Made by a program: the position numbers and the translations under genes | The notes under the pieces: model-generated | Seen by the model: the letters and a program-made list of their open reading frames with translations, nothing else | The model's database searches: none | Told to the model about the DNA's origin: nothing | In this document: piece after piece, positions 31,718 to 39,386 of the stretch | Layout: each line of letters starts with the position of its first letter | How positions within the stretch are numbered: position 1 is the first letter of the stretch | Origin: Gammaproteobacteria bacterium | Lineage (GTDB): Bacteria > Pseudomonadota > Gammaproteobacteria > Steroidobacterales > Steroidobacteraceae | NCBI GenBank assembly: GCA_015655465.1 | Contig: JAATEY010000116.1 | Location: forward strand, 1-39,504 | Length of the DNA stretch: 39,504 nt | Direction of reading: 5' to 3'

Positions 31718-33364
31718 GTGTACCGCTATGACGAAATCGACGCGACACTCGTAGCCGAGCGGGTCGCCCAGTTCCGCGACCAGACGCGGCGTTTCCTCGA
31801 CGGCAAGCTGCCGGAGGACGAGTTCCGTCCGCTGCGCCTGCGCAACGGGCTCTACATCCAGAAGCATGCACCCATGCTGCGGGTGGCGATTCCCTACGGG
31901 CTGCTGTCCACCCGGCAGCTGCGCATGCTCGGCCATCTGGCGCGCAAGTACGACCGCGATTACGCGCACTTCACCACCCGCCAGAACATCCAGTACAACT
32001 GGCCGAAGCTCGAAGACGTGCCCGACATGCTGGCGGACCTCGCCTCGGTCGAGATGCACGCCATCCAGACCAGCGGCAACTGCATCCGCAACACCACCGC
32101 CGATCATTTCGCCGGCATCGCGCCCGACGAGATCGACGATCCGCGACCATATTGCGAAATCATCCGCCAGTGGTCGACGCTGCATCCTGAATTCACCTAT
32201 CTGCCGCGCAAATTCAAGATCGCGGTGACCGGCTCGCCGGCCGATCGCGCCGCTTCCGAAGTGCATGACATCGGCCTGCATATGCGGCGCGACGCCAACG
32301 GGCAGGTGGGTTTCGAAGTGCTGGTCGGTGGCGGCCTCGGCCGCACACCCATCCTCGGCAAGGTCATCTGCGATTTCCTGCCGCGCGAACACCTGCTGTC
32401 GTACCTGGAAGCCATCCTGCGGGTCTACAACCAGGAAGGCCGGCGCGACAACATCTACAAGGCGCGCATCAAGATCCTGGTGAAGGCCAAGGGCATCGAT
32501 GCGTTCCGTACGGCCGTGGAAGCCGAGTGGGCACTGATTCGCGACTCGGCGCTCAGGCTCGATGTCGCCGAGATCGACCGGGTGCGGGCGTTCTTCAGGC
32601 CGTTACCCTACGAAAAGCTCGCGGACATCAACGTTACGCAGGGCCAGTCAGCCGATTTCCAGGCCTGGTATCGCTACAACACCCGCCCGCACAAGGTTCC
32701 CGGCTACCGCGCCGTGATCGTGTCGTTGAAGGCGCACGGCGAAGCACCCGGCGACATCACTGCAGACCAGATGGATCGCGTTGCCGATCTCGCCGACCGG
32801 GTATCCAGCGGCGAACTGCGCGCCACGCATGACCAGAACCTGGTGCTCGGCGAAGTGCGGCAGATCGATCTGCTGGAAACCTGGCAGACGCTGAAGGCAT
32901 TGAACCTGGCGACGCCGAACATCGGCACGCTCACCGACATGATCTGCTGCCCGGGTCTGGATTTCTGCAGCCTGGCCAACGCCGGTTCCATCGGCATCGC
33001 CAAGCAGATCCACGAACGCTTCAATGACTTCGACTATCTCTACGACCTCGGCCACGTCGAGATCAAGATGTCCGGCTGCATGAATGCCTGCGGGCATCAC
33101 CATGTCGGCCACATCGGCATCCTCGGCGTCGACAAGCGTGGCGAGGAGTGGTACCAGATCACGCTCGGCGGTTCTGCCAGTGGCAAGAGCTCGCTGGGTG
33201 AAGTCATCGGTCCCTCGGTTGCCAAGGATGCAGTGGCCGAAACCATCGCGCGCATCCTGGACGTCTACGTGGCCAGGCGCGAAGACGGCGAGGAATTTCT
33301 CGAAACCGTGCGCCGTATCGGCGTCGATCCCTTCAGTGAGCGCGTGTATGCCGCAGCTCATTAA
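31718..33364 (+). CDS. cysI: Sulfite/nitrite reductase hemoprotein (siroheme-[4Fe-4S])
   Basis: The 548-residue product has the two-repeat architecture of the siroheme reductase family. It shows HFTTRQNIQYNW and TSGNCIRNTT in the first half. The cluster/siroheme cysteines are C411-X5-C417 (CPGLDFC) and C454-X3-C458 (CMNAC), followed by GHHHVGHIGILG. It transfers six electrons to sulfite (or nitrite). The following DUF934 gene is typical of assimilatory sulfite reduction in proteobacteria, so sulfite is the likelier substrate. cysH, a frequent third member, is absent. The GTG start lacks a ribosome site. The symbol cysI is used for the role; nirA-like annotation is possible. Confidence 0.88.
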   Translation: MYRYDEIDATLVAERVAQFRDQTRRFLDGKLPEDEFRPLRLRNGLYIQKHAPMLRVAIPYGLLSTRQLRMLGHLARKYDRDYAHFTTRQNIQYNWPKLEDVPDMLADLASVEMHAIQTSGNCIRNTTADHFAGIAPDEIDDPRPYCEIIRQWSTLHPEFTYLPRKFKIAVTGSPADRAASEVHDIGLHMRRDANGQVGFEVLVGGGLGRTPILGKVICDFLPREHLLSYLEAILRVYNQEGRRDNIYKARIKILVKAKGIDAFRTAVEAEWALIRDSALRLDVAEIDRVRAFFRPLPYEKLADINVTQGQSADFQAWYRYNTRPHKVPGYRAVIVSLKAHGEAPGDITADQMDRVADLADRVSSGELRATHDQNLVLGEVRQIDLLETWQTLKALNLATPNIGTLTDMICCPGLDFCSLANAGSIGIAKQIHERFNDFDYLYDLGHVEIKMSGCMNACGHHHVGHIGILGVDKRGEEWYQITLGGSASGKSSLGEVIGPSVAKDAVAETIARILDVYVARREDGEEFLETVRRIGVDPFSERVYAAAH

Positions 33365-33842
33365 GAATCGTGCGCTCTGCAACAACGAGTGGGTGGTTGC
33401 CGGCAGCGAAGCGGCAGGGTCCGCTACGCGCCTGCTGCTGCCGCTGGCCGATTACATCGCGGCAATCGCAGCTGGCGAACCGGCGGATTCCCGTGCGGTG
33501 CTGCTGAAGCCCGAAGTCCATGACCTGACGCCTCTTCTGCCTCACCTGCAACATCTGCCGCTGATTGCCGTGCAATTCGGCACTACGGGTGAGGGACGTG
33601 GCTATACGCAGGCCCGCCTGCTGCGCGAGCGACATGGCTACAAGGGTGAGTTGCGTGCGATCGGCGCGGTGCGCACCGACCAGGTCTACTTCCTGGCACG
33701 CTGCGGCTTCGATGCTTTTGACCTCGTCGACGGCGATGATGCAGCGGTTGCCATCTCGCAGCTCGACCGTTTCAGCGTGGCCTACCAGACCAGTGCGGGA
33801 AACCTGACGCACACGCGCATGCGTTACGGACACCAGGGCTAG
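33348..33842 (+). CDS. DUF934 protein linked to sulfite reductase
   Basis: The family start is ATG 33348 (MPQLIKNRALCNNEW), not the track's 33084. It gives 164 residues and overlaps the reductase stop by 17 bases, so the genes are coupled. Recognisable DUF934 pieces are PLIAVQFGTTGEGRGYTQARLLRERHGYKGELRAIGAVRTDQVYFLARCGFDAFDL and the C-terminal FSVAYQTSAG. DUF934 proteins are small cytoplasmic proteins that nearly always sit beside cysI in sulfate-assimilation operons. They may assist electron delivery, but the function is not proven. There is one conserved-looking Cys in ARCGFDAF. Confidence 0.88.
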   Translation: MPQLIKNRALCNNEWVVAGSEAAGSATRLLLPLADYIAAIAAGEPADSRAVLLKPEVHDLTPLLPHLQHLPLIAVQFGTTGEGRGYTQARLLRERHGYKGELRAIGAVRTDQVYFLARCGFDAFDLVDGDDAAVAISQLDRFSVAYQTSAGNLTHTRMRYGHQG

Positions 33843-33914
33843 CAGTACCTGGAGTACTTGCTGGCAATAGGACTAGAAAGGATGCGCGTAAAGCACGAGA
33901 GGCATGCGATACCC

Positions 33915-35180
33915 TCAGCCTTGCAAGGCAACACGCAATTGCGTCGCCAGCTGCGCCACATGCGTGCTGTTGTGTGCTGCCGATAGAAAGCCGACTTCGA
34001 AGGCGCTTGGCGCCAGATAGATGCCTGCTTCCAGCAGCCGGTGAAACACCGGCCCGAATGGCGTGGCAGGTTTCGATTTCAGATCAGCCAGGCTGCGCAG
34101 CGGTGCGGCGTCGGCCGCCAGGTATGGCCAGAACACCGACCCCAGGCGCTGCACGGTAACTCCCGGGATCGCATTGAGCTGCTGCTCCAGCTGCGCGCCC
34201 AGCGCCTCCAGCTGCGCGTACAGTCGCCCATCAGCCAGCTGCTCGAGCGTGGCAAGGCCCGCACACATGGCCACAGGATTCGCGCTCAGTGTGCCGGCCT
34301 GATACACCGGCCCCACTGGTGCTACCAGCTCCATGTATTGCCGCTTGCCGCCATAGGCGCCAACCGGGAAGCCGCCGCCGATGACCTTGCCATAGGTCAC
34401 AAGGTCCGGCTCGATGCCGAACAGGCCGGCGCAACCCTGAAAGCCGACACGAAAGCCGCTGATCACTTCGTCCAGCAACAGCAGCGCGCCGTGCTTGCGG
34501 CACAGACGCTCAAGCAGCTGCAGATATTCAAGACGCTGCGGCAGCAGGCCATAGTTGGCAGGCAGCGGTTCGATGATGGCGCAGGCGATTTCGGCGCCGT
34601 GCCGCGCGAAGACCTGTTCCAGTGCAGCCTCGTCGTTCAGCGGTGCGACCAGGGTTCCGCCCAGCGTTGCCTTGTTCAGGCCCGCGCTGTCCGGTTCCGT
34701 AGCTTCGGCGAGGCCGGAGCCGGAACGGATCAGCATCGCGTCCGTGTGGCCGTGATAGCAGCCGTCGAACTTGAGGATGCGGTCGCGACCGGTGGCGCCG
34801 CGTGCCACCCGCAGCGCCGACATCACGGCTTCGGTGCCGGAGTTCACGAAGCGGATGCTCTCCACCCAGGGAATGCGGCTGGTGATGAACTCGGCCAGCG
34901 CCAGCGAATAGGGCTCGCAGGTGCCCAGGCTCCAGCCCTTGTCGATGGCGCCCACGGCAGCATCGCGCACGGTCTTGTTGCCATGCCCGAGGATCAGCGG
35001 GCCGAAGGCCATGCAGAAATCCAGGATCTCGCGACCATCCACATCGCGGATGTGCGCGCCAGCGCCACCCGTCATGAATCGCGGCGTGCCACCCACGCCC
35101 TTGAACGCGCGCACGGGCGAATGCACGCCACCCGGAGAAACCAGCTTCGAACGTGCGAACAGCGAATCCGAGGTACTCAT
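33915..35180 (-). CDS. hemL: Glutamate-1-semialdehyde 2,1-aminomutase-like protein (class III PLP enzyme)
   Basis: The track start at 35192 is four codons too long: ATG 35180 overlaps the hemB stop as ATGA. The 421-residue product opens SDSLFARSKLVSPGGVHSPVRAFKGVGGTPRF, contains FVNSGTEAVMSALRVARG and GCYHGH, and has the PLP-lysine segment TYGKVIGGGFPVGAYGG. These fit HemL, which makes 5-aminolevulinate. Two segments differ from typical HemL: EPLPANYGLLPQ in place of EPVAGNMGVVPP, and TYGK where TLGK is usual. It could therefore be a GSA-aminotransferase-like paralogue. The hemB-hemL operon argues for the heme pathway. Confidence 0.85.
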   Translation of the reverse strand: MSTSDSLFARSKLVSPGGVHSPVRAFKGVGGTPRFMTGGAGAHIRDVDGREILDFCMAFGPLILGHGNKTVRDAAVGAIDKGWSLGTCEPYSLALAEFITSRIPWVESIRFVNSGTEAVMSALRVARGATGRDRILKFDGCYHGHTDAMLIRSGSGLAEATEPDSAGLNKATLGGTLVAPLNDEAALEQVFARHGAEIACAIIEPLPANYGLLPQRLEYLQLLERLCRKHGALLLLDEVISGFRVGFQGCAGLFGIEPDLVTYGKVIGGGFPVGAYGGKRQYMELVAPVGPVYQAGTLSANPVAMCAGLATLEQLADGRLYAQLEALGAQLEQQLNAIPGVTVQRLGSVFWPYLAADAAPLRSLADLKSKPATPFGPVFHRLLEAGIYLAPSAFEVGFLSAAHNSTHVAQLATQLRVALQG

Positions 35181-36154
35181 GAAGCCAGCCATTCCTTTGC
35201 ATGGCGGGCGCCATAGCTGATGATCATCGAAGCGCCCGCGCGCACGAACCCGGTCCAGGCTTCGCGGTGGGCATTGATGCGGTTCGCCAGTCCCTGGTCG
35301 GCCAGCAGTTCGATGCCGGCGTATTCGCCGCTCACCTCATACACGGCCCATGGATGCGCGAACTGGCGCGACAGGTCGGCCAGAATGTCGAGATAGGGCA
35401 TGCCCGGCTTCACCATCAGGATGTCGGCGCCTTCGGCCACATCGCGCTCCACCGACAGCAGCGCATCACCGGCGCGTGACGGGTCGATCTGGTACGAAGC
35501 GCGATCGGTGAGGCCGCTGGCAGTCTTCGGTGCGGAGTCCGCGGCCACACGGAAGGGGCCATAGAAACTGGAATGAAACTTCGCCGCATAACTCATGAGC
35601 ACGGTGCGTTCGAGCCCGTTGTCATCCAGCGCGGCGCGAATGGCGCCGATGCGGCCATCCATCATGTCGCTGGGCGCCACGCAGTCGGCACCAGCTTTGG
35701 CATAGGCGAGGGCGGCCGCGGCCAGCTCCTTCACGCTGGCAGCATTGTCCAGGTGATCGGCCGAATCGTTGAGCACGCCGCAGTGGCCATGCGGCGTGGC
35801 GGAGCACAGACATACATCCACCGCCAGCCATAGATCCTTGCCGAATTTCTTCTTTACCGCAGCGATCTGGCCGGCCGTGAAGGACCAGTCGATGTCATGC
35901 GTTGCGTGGCTCGCCGGCACGCCGAACAGCAGGAATTTGTTCACTCCGCGCGCGAGGTCGGATTCGATCTGCGTCAGCAGTGAAGCAGGCGTCTCGCGAT
36001 ATACACCGGTCAGCCCCGGAATGGTTTCGCGCTGCGCGATGCCCTCGACCACAAACAGGGGCTGGATGAACTGCTCGGGATGCGGACGCGCGCCGCGCGT
36101 CAGGGCGCGCACATGCGGATCCTGCCGCAGGCGCCGGAGGCTGATTTGGGTCAT
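35177..36154 (-). CDS. hemB: Delta-aminolevulinic acid dehydratase (porphobilinogen synthase)
   Basis: The 325-residue product condenses two 5-aminolevulinate molecules to porphobilinogen. It contains the zinc cysteine cluster DVCLCSATPHGHCG (Zn-type rather than Mg-type). The two active-site lysine segments MSYAAKFHSSFYGPFR and ILMVKPGMPYLDI are present, as is WAVYEVSGEYAGI near the end. The length is standard. It is the first gene of a hemB-hemL pair that makes and uses ALA. A divergent TPR gene shares its 205-bp promoter region, which holds an 8-bp inverted repeat. Confidence 0.96.
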   Translation of the reverse strand: MTQISLRRLRQDPHVRALTRGARPHPEQFIQPLFVVEGIAQRETIPGLTGVYRETPASLLTQIESDLARGVNKFLLFGVPASHATHDIDWSFTAGQIAAVKKKFGKDLWLAVDVCLCSATPHGHCGVLNDSADHLDNAASVKELAAAALAYAKAGADCVAPSDMMDGRIGAIRAALDDNGLERTVLMSYAAKFHSSFYGPFRVAADSAPKTASGLTDRASYQIDPSRAGDALLSVERDVAEGADILMVKPGMPYLDILADLSRQFAHPWAVYEVSGEYAGIELLADQGLANRINAHREAWTGFVRAGASMIISYGARHAKEWLAS

Positions 36155-36164
36155 GGGAGTACTC

Positions 36165-36205
36165 TATGATGCTGCGGCGCGACAATGTGTCATGGCTGCA
36201 TCATA
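36165..36205. promoter_or_regulatory. Inverted repeat in the hemB / TPR-protein divergent promoter region
   Basis: TATGATGC (36165-36172) and GCATCATA (36198-36205) are perfect 8-bp inverted arms with a 25-base spacer that itself contains GACA-ATG-TGTC. On the minus strand the right arm contains TATGAT, a good -10 hexamer for hemB. An operator overlapping the hemB promoter is plausible. No regulator is known from the sequence. Confidence 0.4.
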
Positions 36206-36301
36206 TTCTTCCGTGAAGGGAATCGGCAGCCCGGGGCGACCCTGGCTACCTCGTGCCGCCGGGCGGAACAAAGGAAGTTCACCGGGCATTCGTCCGACAA
36301 C

Positions 36302-36330
36302 TTGACAGCCTGAAGGGCGTTACGGATCGT
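36302..36330 (+). promoter_or_regulatory. Candidate promoter for the secreted TPR protein
   Basis: TTGACA (36302-36307) is a perfect -35; the 17-base spaced hexamer GATCGT (36325-36330) is a poor -10. It would give a leader of about 23 bases carrying the strong GGGAGGG ribosome site before ATG 36360. Confidence 0.4.
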
Positions 36331-36359
36331 TGTCCGAAAGAATGAAGGGAGGGAAACCC

Positions 36360-37568
36360 ATGTGGAACGACCTTTCGAACCCCGCGCGCAGCTGGGCAGG
36401 TCTTGTTGCCGTCATCTGTCTGGGCACGGTGCTGAATGCAGGTGCCGCGGAAAACCCTGTCATGGACGAAGCTGCAACAGCCAGGGTGCTGTTTGAAAAC
36501 GGCAATGCCGTGGCTGCTTTGCCCTACTACGAACGTCTCGCCCAGAACGAACCGCAGAACCCCCTGTATGCCGAAAGGCATGCGTTTGCGATGCTGACAC
36601 TACTCAATGGGATGCCCGCAGGCGAAAAGCGCACCGCAATAGTGGGGCAGATCAGGACGGAAGCATTGCGGGCGAAGGCACTGGGTGACAACAGCAATCT
36701 GCTGGCCACATTGCTCGACTCCCTGGACAATATGGCCGCCTTCGAGCCGAGCAAGGAAACCCAGGAATTGGCCGCCGCAGAAGCCGCGTTCCAGCGTGGC
36801 GATTACGACAAGGCGCTCGCAGGCTATGAAGCCGTGGCGGCGGCGAATCCGCTGTCGTACGGCGCGCGGCTGTTTGCAGGTGACGTTCATTTCATCAAGG
36901 GCAATGTGGACGCGGCTGCAAAGTGGTTCCAGGCTGCCATCGACCTGAACCCCAATGTCGAAACGGCGCATCGCTACTGGGGTGATGCGCTGGCGAAGGC
37001 GAAGCGGGAGGACGAGGCGCTCGCGCACTACATCGATGCCTTCGTGGCCGAACCCTACAATCGCACCGCGCGGACGGGCCTGCAGCAATGGGCGGACCGC
37101 AATGGTGTCAAGTTGCGCAAGCCCAGTGTTCCCGTGCCGCCAGCGCCCACCGTCACCGTACAGGAGAACGCGAAACCAACGGTGGCCATCAACCTTGGCC
37201 CGGATACACTGAAGAATCCCCGCACGAGAGTGGCCTGGCTTGTCTATGCCACGATGCGCGGCAGCTGGATGGCCAGCGAATTCGCCAAGCAGTACCCGCA
37301 GGAGCAGAAGTACCGGCATTCATTGATGGAGGAAGCCGACTCACTGAAAATCGCATTGGCCTCACTGAAGGTGGATCAGCTCGATCTGGAGGGCGCCGAC
37401 GCGGACGTGCGGGATCTGGTGATGCTGGGCAGGGCGAAGATGATCGATGCGTACATCCTGCTGCAGGCGGCGGATGAGGGTATCGCCCAGGATTACAACG
37501 CTTATCGCGTCACCAACCGGGCCAAGCTGGCGGCATATTTCCGTCAGTTCGTCATTCCGTCGAACTGA
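36360..37568 (+). CDS. Secreted TPR protein
   Basis: ATG 36360 is preceded by GGGAGGG with 7 bases spacing, so the upstream track start (36330) is rejected. The 402-residue product has a membrane/signal segment (WAGLVAVICLGTVLNAGAAE) and about four TPR units, e.g. ARVLFENGNAVAALPYYERLAQNEP, AAFQRGDYDKALAGYEAVAAANP and AGDVHFIKGNVDAAAKWFQAAIDLNP. A Pro/Val linker then leads to a C-terminal helical domain (RVAWLVYATMRGSWMASEFAKQYP) of unknown fold. It is monocistronic with its own terminator. It is probably a periplasmic scaffold; the binding partner cannot be inferred. Confidence 0.78.
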   Translation: MWNDLSNPARSWAGLVAVICLGTVLNAGAAENPVMDEAATARVLFENGNAVAALPYYERLAQNEPQNPLYAERHAFAMLTLLNGMPAGEKRTAIVGQIRTEALRAKALGDNSNLLATLLDSLDNMAAFEPSKETQELAAAEAAFQRGDYDKALAGYEAVAAANPLSYGARLFAGDVHFIKGNVDAAAKWFQAAIDLNPNVETAHRYWGDALAKAKREDEALAHYIDAFVAEPYNRTARTGLQQWADRNGVKLRKPSVPVPPAPTVTVQENAKPTVAINLGPDTLKNPRTRVAWLVYATMRGSWMASEFAKQYPQEQKYRHSLMEEADSLKIALASLKVDQLDLEGADADVRDLVMLGRAKMIDAYILLQAADEGIAQDYNAYRVTNRAKLAAYFRQFVIPSN

Positions 37569-37569
37569 C

Positions 37570-37600
37570 GGGGCAGGGGGTTGCCGGCTGCCCCATTTAA
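37570..37600 (+). terminator. Terminator hairpin of the TPR gene
   Basis: GGGGCAG (37570-37576) pairs with CTGCCCC (37588-37594) across an 11-base loop, starting one base after the TPR stop codon, and is followed by ATTTAA. The position and A/T-rich tail suit an intrinsic terminator, although the T-run is short. Confidence 0.6.
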
Positions 37601-37625
37601 CAATAACCTAGCGGCGCCATTTTGC

Positions 37626-37680
37626 GTGTTGAGGCACAGCAAGCCCCGCCGGGCAGCTTGTAACTTTGTGCCATCAACAC
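37626..37680. repeat. Large structured inverted repeat upstream of the 86-residue secreted protein
   Basis: GTGTTGA (37626-37632) pairs with TCAACAC (37674-37680). GGCACA (37633-37638) pairs with TGTGCC (37667-37672) after a single bulged A. Inside, CAAGC (37640-37644) pairs with GCTTG (37656-37660) around a CCC/GGG tip. The whole forms a 55-base imperfect hairpin 22 bases before the ATG at 37703. It could be an mRNA leader structure, a second terminator or a mobile-element end. Confidence 0.55.
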
Positions 37681-37702
37681 TCACTCTCTTCGGAGCAGGT
37701 TC

Positions 37703-37963
37703 ATGCAGCGCAGCAAGCGATTGATTGTTTCGCGTGTCGCCATCGCCGCGGTGATCGTGTCGGTCTGCCAGGGCGCCATGGCTGACGAAGTGCCAATTAC
37801 CAAGGAAATCCAGAACCTCATCGACTTCCAGTGCAATGCCGCCAAGACGCTGAAACAGGCCGAGGCAAACTACGCCAACATGGCTCGTGGTTACACGGAC
37901 CAGCATCCGGTCATTATCTGTTTGAAAAAGAAGATCGAGGAATTGAAGGCGGCCGGGAAGTAG
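37703..37963 (+). CDS. Small secreted protein, unknown function
   Basis: I do not recognise this 86-residue protein. It has a signal peptide (RVAIAAVIVSVCQGAMA) followed by a helical mature part with two cysteines (DFQCNAAKTLKQAEANY and HPVIICLKKKIEELKAAG) that could form a disulfide-held helical hairpin. A GGAG site precedes the ATG at 8 bases. It stands alone between a structured inverted repeat and a transposase remnant, in an accessory patch next to a probable peptidoglycan amidase effector. A small periplasmic protein of this kind could be an immunity or inhibitor protein. That is inference; known Tai1/Tsi1 immunity proteins are larger and usually directly adjacent to the effector. Confidence 0.65.
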   Translation: MQRSKRLIVSRVAIAAVIVSVCQGAMADEVPITKEIQNLIDFQCNAAKTLKQAEANYANMARGYTDQHPVIICLKKKIEELKAAGK

Positions 37964-38009
37964 GCGGAATCTCGTGTGGTGATAGCATAGACCGCTCTCG
38001 AAGAGCACA

Positions 38010-38195
38010 CAGGCGCCGCGCCCAGCTCATCGCCACATGTTTTGGCTGCGGCGCCTTCTCGTCGGTCGGACCCGGTTCGCTTGCCTGCTGTCGGCTACTC
38101 CCGCCGTGATGCGCTGGCGTCACTGCCCGCGGCCGGCTGTGCGGGGCGAACACGCCGTGATACCGCGTCAGGTGCATCGGGCGAAGGCTCTGCAG
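38010..38195 (-). pseudogene. Remnant of an IS91-type (Y2) transposase
   Basis: On the minus strand, the open frame in the track's 37914-38366 ORF contains LRPMHLTRYHGVFAPHSRPRAVTP and later KHVAMSWARRL. This order matches the conserved C-terminal region of IS91-family putative transposases (HLxRYHGVfAPhxxxRaxVxP ... MxWAqRL). Only about 60 residues match; the catalytic part upstream and the zinc-binding tail downstream are absent. It is a decayed fragment, which marks past insertion in this patch. Confidence 0.6.
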
Positions 38196-38551
38196 TTGGG
38201 GATTGATCTCGATCAATAGGCGCAGATACGACACGAATTTCCCGTTCTTCGGCGTCGCATTTTCGACAGTATCGTCGAATGACGCATGGTCCGTCGTTGA
38301 TGGCGTGCCGACGGGCAGCGGTCTTCCAGCGCTTTCCGGTGCAAACGGTTCTTGGCGCAATCGCACTTGATATTCAGTTACAGCGTTGTGTCACGTTGGT
38401 ACAGCATCCGTTGTTCCCAGTTACTTTCGGAGATGGCGACATTGTTTGCTGCCAACGCAGGGCTTCGCACGCTCGCCGTGGATTGTCGAGTATCGGAGGC
38501 GCATGATTAAGAACTGATCAGATTTGCCACCTGCTCACTAGGAGAAGCGAA
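38196..38551. other. Non-coding stretch before the effector gene
   Basis: I find no supported gene in these 356 bases. The small ORFs here look like chance frames, perhaps decayed mobile DNA contiguous with the transposase remnant. The last 12 bases contain AGGAG, the ribosome site of the effector. A weak TTGTCG (38483-38488) with a poor -10 near 38506 is the only promoter-like signal. Confidence 0.4.
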
Positions 38552-39340
38552 ATGGCCGGATTCAGACTGGCGGAACCTCTTTGCCGATTCGGGACGCTAT
38601 ATCGGAACGCGTCGTCAACGTCCAGCGCAACGCGCATCGACTTCGGGACGCTATTTCGGAGCGCCACGTCAATACCAAGCATGACGGGCATCGATTTCGC
38701 GACCCTACTTCAGAGCACGGCATCATTACCAGGCGTGACAGGCATCGGCTTCGGAAACCTACGTGGGAGTACACCATCAATACCAAGCGTGGCAGACTTT
38801 CAACCTCCTGCGGTTAGGCTGAACAAGAGCCCGCTCATCCGAGACGTCTGCGAGAAGATGTGGGAAGCTAATAAGACCAGCTGCAACGGCTTTGTCTGTG
38901 CTGTAGCAAAATATCTGGGAGTTCCACTGCCAAGCGGCAAACCACCAAGCGATCTCCCCGGCGCTAGCGCTATCGTCGAGGCATTGACGGCTGAAAAATA
39001 CGGTTGGGAGTATCTTGGCAACGACGCTGCAGCTAAGAATAGCACCGATGCTGCTGCAGCAAAGAAAGCCGTTGAAGCTGCAGCCAGTAATTACTTGGTC
39101 ATCGGTGGACTGACCAAAGATCAATTGAATGACCGCGACAATGGCCACGTGGTTGTAGTTGTTCCCGGTAGTCCCAAACTCAGTATCGACGGGATACATT
39201 GGTTTCCGAAAGCATGGTGGGGCAGCATAGAGCGTGGTAAATGGGACAATGATGAATTCGTCGACGGTGCTTTTGCGGTTCCTTACTGCAGGAGGGTGGA
39301 GTATGCCCGGCACGCCCTACCTAGTCTTACTGTGTCATAA
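38552..39340 (+). CDS. Probable Tae1/Tse1-type peptidoglycan amidase effector with N-terminal repeats
   Basis: ATG 38552 follows AGGAG by 7 bases and gives 262 residues. From about residue 92 the protein resembles the type VI amidase effector Tae1 (Pseudomonas Tse1). TSCNGFVCAVAKYLGVPLPSGK contains the candidate catalytic Cys111 (Tse1 has NCSGFVQSVAAELGVP). LVIGGLTKDQLNDRDNGHVVVVVPG contains His199 (Tse1 has LVIAGL...GHVAVV). WWGSI matches the later WCGSI. Such NlpC/P60-like enzymes cut D-iGlu-mDAP cross-links. No Sec signal is present, as expected for T6SS cargo. Residues 13-82 are four 18-residue repeats with no counterpart in Tse1. Lower GC than the rest suggests transfer. No T6SS gene or immunity gene is visible. 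Confidence 0.75.
   Translation: MAGFRLAEPLCRFGTLYRNASSTSSATRIDFGTLFRSATSIPSMTGIDFATLLQSTASLPGVTGIGFGNLRGSTPSIPSVADFQPPAVRLNKSPLIRDVCEKMWEANKTSCNGFVCAVAKYLGVPLPSGKPPSDLPGASAIVEALTAEKYGWEYLGNDAAAKNSTDAAAAKKAVEAAASNYLVIGGLTKDQLNDRDNGHVVVVVPGSPKLSIDGIHWFPKAWWGSIERGKWDNDEFVDGAFAVPYCRRVEYARHALPSLTVS
38588..38797 (+). repeat. Four tandem 54-bp repeats inside the effector gene
   Basis: Units start at 38588, 38642, 38696 and 38750, each opening TTCGG/CRAMCYT-like and encoding FGTLYRNASSTSSATRID, FGTLFRSATSIPSMTGID, FATLLQSTASLPGVTGIG and FGNLRGSTPSIPSVAD. The fourth unit is 48 bases and incomplete. DNA similarity between units is clear, so they arose by in-frame duplication. They may be a trafficking or docking module. 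Confidence 0.8.
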
Positions 39341-39386
39341 AGATCAAGGTATTATAGGAGCTCCTTCCTGACAAGGATGAGGCGTG

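Noticed and set aside
29808-31871. 687-residue minus-strand ORF opposite ppc
   Set aside because: Shadow of ppc, which has intact family motifs.
33843-33860. AGTAC...GTACT hairpin as terminator between DUF934 and hemL
   Set aside because: Only a 5-bp stem with no T-run.
38279-38506. 75-residue plus-strand ORF before the effector
   Set aside because: No ribosome site, no recognised domain, lies opposite and beyond the transposase remnant; probably chance.
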